DNA of 64,000 nucleotides from Solibacillus faecavium (lineage in GTDB: Bacteria; Bacillota; Bacilli; Bacillales_A; Planococcaceae): contig NZ_JACSPZ010000002.1 in the NCBI RefSeq assembly GCF_014836905.1, positions 62,001 through 126,000 on the forward strand, given 5' to 3'. The notes under the pieces are model-generated. The model had not been told where the DNA came from. It saw only the letters and a list, made by a program, of their open reading frames with translations, and did no database searches. Below, one piece after another: positions 61,024 through 64,000 of the stretch; position 1 is the first letter of the stretch; each line of letters opens with the position of its first letter. The translations under genes and the position numbers were made by a program.

Positions 61024-61116
61024 AAAAAAACTAAATGCTTAGCAGGAATAAGTTGTTCGTGTTCATTGATTTGAATTGATTATTAGTCATCGTAGATATC
61101 GTATCTAATAAGTTGA

Positions 61117-61259
61117 TTGGAGTGGAGGGACCGTGACTCCACCGGGAAACGCACGCGCGGAAGATCCACTAAATTGTGCCTGCCCTTGTAGGCACAATTT
61201 AGTTAGCTGGAGCCGTGCCCGGGGAAAGCATCGGTCTCGGAATGGAAATCAACGGTGTT
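61117..61259. repeat. Dispersed Bacillales intergenic repeat, second type
   Basis: It begins GGAGTGGAGGGACCGTGACTCC, has GGAAGATCC, a perfect hairpin CTAAATTGTGCCT / AGGCACAATTTAG (61169-61202), then GGAGCCGTGCCC and ends GAATGGAAATCAACGGTG. I recognise the start and end blocks as a dispersed element of Bacillaceae. The hairpin core is variable between copies. Confidence 0.7.
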
Positions 61260-61331
61260 CATTAGTTAACTTTATTTTAATAAAAAAGACTGTAGGCAAA
61301 TCCGAATTTCTTCGAGTTTGTCTACAGTCTG

Positions 61332-61360
61332 AAAGTGTGACGTGAAGTCACACTTTTTTA
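61332..61360. terminator. Terminator
   Basis: AAAGTGTGAC pairs with GTCACACTTT around GTGAA, then T's. A second hairpin with AGACTGTAG / CTACAGTCT sits just upstream (61287-61330). Confidence 0.8.
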
Positions 61361-61398
61361 AAACTTAGATGCACAGATTTTTTGGGATTTGGTGTTTA

Positions 61399-61656
61399 TT
61401 ACGCTGCTTTTCGCATAGAACGTAAAATGAAGCTTACGACGAAAATCAATACAATAGCACCAATTAATGCTGGGAATACATAGAAGTCAGAAACTCTCCA
61501 TCCCCAATTTCCTAATAACATACTACCGATCCAAGAACCGACAATACCTGCAATAATATTACCGATAATGCCTCCTGGAACGTCCTTACCTAGAATTACT
61601 CCTGCTAACCAACCTAAAATACCTCCGATAATTAAAAACCAAATAAAACTCATCAT
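61399..61656 (-). CDS. GlsB/YeaQ/YmgE family membrane protein
   Basis: An ~85-residue protein with three helices and Gly-rich packing (FIWFLIIGGILGWLAGVILGKD, GGIIGNIIAGIVGSWIGSMLLG), the transglycosylase-associated protein family. Function unknown; often stress-induced. The ATG at 61656 is chosen over TTG at 61668 because AAGGAG is 12 bases ahead of the ATG; an ATG directly after it is equally possible. Confidence 0.88.
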   Translation of the reverse strand: MMSFIWFLIIGGILGWLAGVILGKDVPGGIIGNIIAGIVGSWIGSMLLGNWGWRVSDFYVFPALIGAIVLIFVVSFILRSMRKAA

Positions 61657-61760
61657 ATAAATGTCCAACTCCTTCTGAAAATAGTGAATGATAATTGCAT
61701 CTAGTTAGTTATTTCCTTTCTTCAGAAGGGTTAAACATTTTTAAGCTTTCTATTGGTGTG

Positions 61761-62306
61761 TTAAATAATGGTAGCGCCTAAACAGCCTTTAAAATGTTGC
61801 AGCGCCCAAGCATGTCCTGCCTCATTGAAACTAGCTACCGCCTTATCTGGAATTGTGATTTTATAGCCAAGGTTGTAGCTGTCAACGGCTGTATGCAACA
61901 CACATATATCTGTACAAACCCCGACAAGAACTACTTCTTCGACACTTCGCTCACGTAGAAGGATATCCAAGTTTGTGCCTGCAAAAGCACTGTAGCGGGT
62001 TTTATCGAAAGAAATAACCTGTTCTTTGTATTTTTCATACATGTCCTTTACCGATCCATAAAGGTCACGGCCTTTTGTTCCTCTAATATTGTGAGGCGGG
62101 AATAATTTTGATTCAGGGTGGTAAGGATCATTTTCTTCATGTAAATCATTCGCAAAAACTACTACTTCATTTTGTTCTACAAATTGTTCAATTAACGAGC
62201 TTATGTCCTGTTCAATAGCCTGCCCAGCAGCTCCACAAGTTAATTTTCCATCCGATGCGACAAAATCATACGTATAATCGATTACAATCAGTGCTCTTTT
62301 TACCAT
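61761..62306 (-). CDS. pncA: Nicotinamidase
   Basis: A 181-residue isochorismatase-fold enzyme that turns nicotinamide into nicotinate for NAD salvage. Catalytic Asp in LIVIDYTYDFVASDGKLTCG, Lys in FDKTRYSAFAGTNLD, and Cys in VGVCTDICVLHTAVD; metal-binding His in YHPESKLFPPHN. It is very like B. subtilis PncA in length and sequence as I recall it. AGGAGGCTAATT precedes the ATG. Confidence 0.92.
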   Translation of the reverse strand: MVKRALIVIDYTYDFVASDGKLTCGAAGQAIEQDISSLIEQFVEQNEVVVFANDLHEENDPYHPESKLFPPHNIRGTKGRDLYGSVKDMYEKYKEQVISFDKTRYSAFAGTNLDILLRERSVEEVVLVGVCTDICVLHTAVDSYNLGYKITIPDKAVASFNEAGHAWALQHFKGCLGATII

Positions 62307-62463
62307 AATTAGCCTCCTTGATATGTTATAAAGCTATTATGCCATGATAAAAGAAATAATGATAAAATAAATAGTTAACTAAATATTCGAAATATTTTGA
62401 TTTATTTAGTTGGGTAATGTATATTAAGAATATCAAAAAATTAAACGGGGTGGAGTGGATAAG

Positions 62464-62568
62464 ATGGATCAGGCATTAATGAGGAAATTAAACCGTCAGG
62501 CACTTATTTTTGTAGGAATCCACAGCTTTATAATCTTGAACTTTGCAATTGAATTACTACTACTCTAA
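62464..62568 (+). CDS. Possible 34-residue membrane microprotein
   Basis: The ORF encodes MDQALMRKLNRQALIFVGI then a hydrophobic tail HSFIILNFAIELLLL. GTGGAG precedes the ATG at a fair distance, and a terminator follows 15 bp after the stop, so it is a complete transcription unit. Single amphipathic/membrane helix; no family recognised. Confidence 0.5.
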   Translation: MDQALMRKLNRQALIFVGIHSFIILNFAIELLLL

Positions 62569-62582
62569 TAAAATGGTATATT

Positions 62583-62620
62583 CCTAACCTAGCATCAGTT
62601 TGCTAGGTTATTGTTTTTTT
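62583..62620 (+). terminator. Terminator after the microprotein ORF
   Basis: TAACCTAGCA pairs with TGCTAGGTTA, then TTGTTTTTTT. Confidence 0.85.
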
Positions 62621-62851
62621 GTTAATCATTTCAAATGATTTAACACCAATGCTAACAAGGCATGTAAGCATTTAGGTCAAGTACTGTGATGAGCTCCAAC
62701 ACCATTTTCAAATAAAAATAAATTAAATTTTTTAAAAATTCAAATTTGTAAAAATTGAACTGAAAGAGAATAAACAGCACAGTAATCAGTAAGAAAGCGG
62801 TTACAATAAATTAGAACATTTTGAATTGTATAAAAAATTCAAAAAATAGTG

Positions 62852-62881
62852 TTGACGGTAGCACTCATTCCGTACTATGAT
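62852..62881 (+). promoter_or_regulatory. Sigma-A promoter of ilvD
   Basis: TTGACG at 62852 and TATGAT at 62876 with an 18-bp spacer; about 165 bp before the ilvD start. Confidence 0.6.
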
Positions 62882-62899
62882 AACAACAATTTAGTACAC

Positions 62900-62940
62900 C
62901 ACATCATTCAAGCACACAAACATGTTAAATGAATGATGTG
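62900..62940. promoter_or_regulatory. Perfect hairpin in the ilvD leader
   Basis: CACATCATTCA and TGAATGATGTG are exact complements around a 19-base loop, starting about 20 bp after the promoter. No T-run follows. It could be a protein-binding RNA hairpin or a DNA operator; no T-box elements were found. Confidence 0.5.
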
Positions 62941-63048
62941 ACAAAATCGATTCCTATAATTAAAATTTAGAAAATTCTTATTTTTAATTACGGGGAAGCG
63001 AAATATAAAACAACAAGAGTGAAAGCTTTACGTTGAGGGGCGTTTAAT

Positions 63049-64000
63049 ATGAGAAGTGATATGATCAAACTTGGAGTTGACCGAGCTCCACACCGTAGTC
63101 TTTTATATGCTACAGGTAAAGTAAAGGCGAAAGATTTAGAGAAGCCGTTTATCGGTGTTTGTAACTCATATATTGATATTATTCCAGGCCATGTGCATTT
63201 ACGTCAGTTTGCAGACGTTGTAAAAGATGCCATTATAGAAGCTGGCGGTATTCCATTTGAATTCAATACGATCGGTGTTGATGACGGAATAGCAATGGGT
63301 CATATCGGCATGCGTTATTCATTGCCATCTCGAGAGATTATTGCAGATTCAGCCGAAACAGTTATTAATGCACACTGGTTCGATGGCGTGTTTTACATTC
63401 CGAACTGTGACAAAATTACACCGGGTATGCTAATGGCAGCTGTTCGAACGAACGTACCATCAGTATTTGTTTCCGGCGGTCCGATGGAAGCTGGTACTTC
63501 ATCAACGGGTAAGCAATTATCATTGACGAGTGTATTTGAAGGAGTCGGCGCACATAAGGCAGGAACGATGTCAGCAGAAGAACTTCTTGATATTGAAAAC
63601 AATGCATGTCCAACATGCGGATCATGTTCAGGAATGTTCACAGCCAACTCAATGAATTGCCTAATGGAAATGCTAGGTTTGGCTTTGCCAGGTAACGGTA
63701 CAATTGTTGCAACGAGTGATAAGCGGAAAGAGTTAATTTATGAAGCAGCCAAACACTTGGTACGCATGATTAAAGAAGACGTAAAACCACGCGATATCGT
63801 AACAAAAGAGGCTATTGATGATGCATTTGCATTGGATATGGCAATGGGCGGTTCAACAAATACAGTACTTCACACATTGGCAATCGCGAATGAAGCAGAA
63901 ATCGAATATAACATTGAAGATATTAATAAAGTCGCAGAACGCGTTCCTTATATTGCGAAAATTATGCCGGCATCGGATATATCGATGGATGACATTGCAA
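63049..64000 (+). CDS. ilvD: Dihydroxy-acid dehydratase, 5' part
   Basis: About 317 codons before the window ends. It dehydrates dihydroxy acids in valine and isoleucine synthesis with an iron-sulfur cluster. [56 protein letters not shown] and [27 protein letters not shown] show the cluster Cys residues and the family start. TGAGGGG precedes the ATG. Frame open to the window edge. Confidence 0.96.
   Translation, partial: MRSDMIKLGVDRAPHRSLLYATGKVKAKDLEKPFIGVCNSYIDIIPGHVHLRQFADVVKDAIIEAGGIPFEFNTIGVDDGIAMGHIGMRYSLPSREIIADSAETVINAHWFDGVFYIPNCDKITPGMLMAAVRTNVPSVFVSGGPMEAGTSSTGKQLSLTSVFEGVGAHKAGTMSAEELLDIENNACPTCGSCSGMFTANSMNCLMEMLGLALPGNGTIVATSDKRKELIYEAAKHLVRMIKEDVKPRDIVTKEAIDDAFALDMAMGGSTNTVLHTLAIANEAEIEYNIEDINKVAERVPYIAKIMPASDISMDDIA

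Noticed and set aside
62640-63048. T-box leader before ilvD
   Set aside because: No specifier loop, no TGGNACCGCG-like box and no terminator were seen.

Overview
The window is low-GC Firmicutes DNA with strong AGGAGG-type ribosome binding sites, TTG and GTG starts, lipoboxes, a SLAP-domain protein, paired FMN riboswitches, and B. subtilis-like PncA, MhqR and MetI/MetC. The gene content and the dispersed intergenic repeats fit the Planococcaceae (Solibacillus/Lysinibacillus group). That placement is an inference from family resemblance, because no marker such as 16S rRNA lies in the window. No tRNA, rRNA, CRISPR array or intact mobile element was seen.

Layout. 0-8 kb: the 3' end of a SCO copper chaperone gene, a helically phased TATTAG array, a HIT protein, a GNAT/GNAT/HAD/nucleotidyltransferase operon, a C39-like peptidase, small membrane proteins and a transglutaminase. 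8-10.5 kb: two tandem FMN riboswitch-terminator modules ahead of a short ribE-ribB-ribH operon that lacks ribD and the GTP cyclohydrolase II half of ribBA. 10.5-20 kb: a repeat-rich, decayed region with two ECF sigma/anti-sigma pairs, small membrane proteins and lipoproteins, a broken zinc-ribbon gene and a soluble chemoreceptor-like protein. 20-24 kb: PadR, DUF2812, M23-like peptidase, DUF2812. 24-35 kb: a LysE exporter, a TspO-like protein, CopC-CopD, an esterase, a SET-domain protein, a SLAP protein, a 3-hydroxyacyl-CoA dehydrogenase, an MFS exporter with a likely leader peptide, and a Nudix hydrolase.

35-44.5 kb: an 11-gene organosulfur-scavenging operon. It has an SfnB/DszC-like flavoenzyme, an SsuBAC-type transporter, a FixH-like lipoprotein, a TlpA-like thioredoxin, MetY, a NifX-like protein, two LLM flavin monooxygenases and an FMN reductase. 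Together they could import an organosulfur compound, release sulfur with reduced flavin, and fix it into homocysteine. 45-52 kb: a third ECF sigma/anti-sigma pair, unknown membrane proteins, a methyltransferase, a dead IS3-family element and an acetyltransferase. 52-58.6 kb: an MhqR-dioxygenase-LLM operon with a visible MhqR-type operator, two lipoproteins, and metI-metC with no visible SAM riboswitch. 59-64 kb: DedA with a small membrane partner, MscL, a lytic transglycosylase, a YeaQ-type protein, PncA and the 5' part of ilvD.

The most interesting non-coding signals are these: (1) four copies of a ~200 bp intergenic element made of four palindromic units at fixed 51/61-62/51-52 bp spacing, one copy having both palindrome arms changed together; (2) an array of TATTAG every ~20.3 bp; (3) the tandem FMN riboswitches; (4) a candidate leader-peptide attenuator ahead of the MFS exporter. 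Several genes lack a canonical start codon where one is expected. These could be decayed genes, rare starts or base errors.
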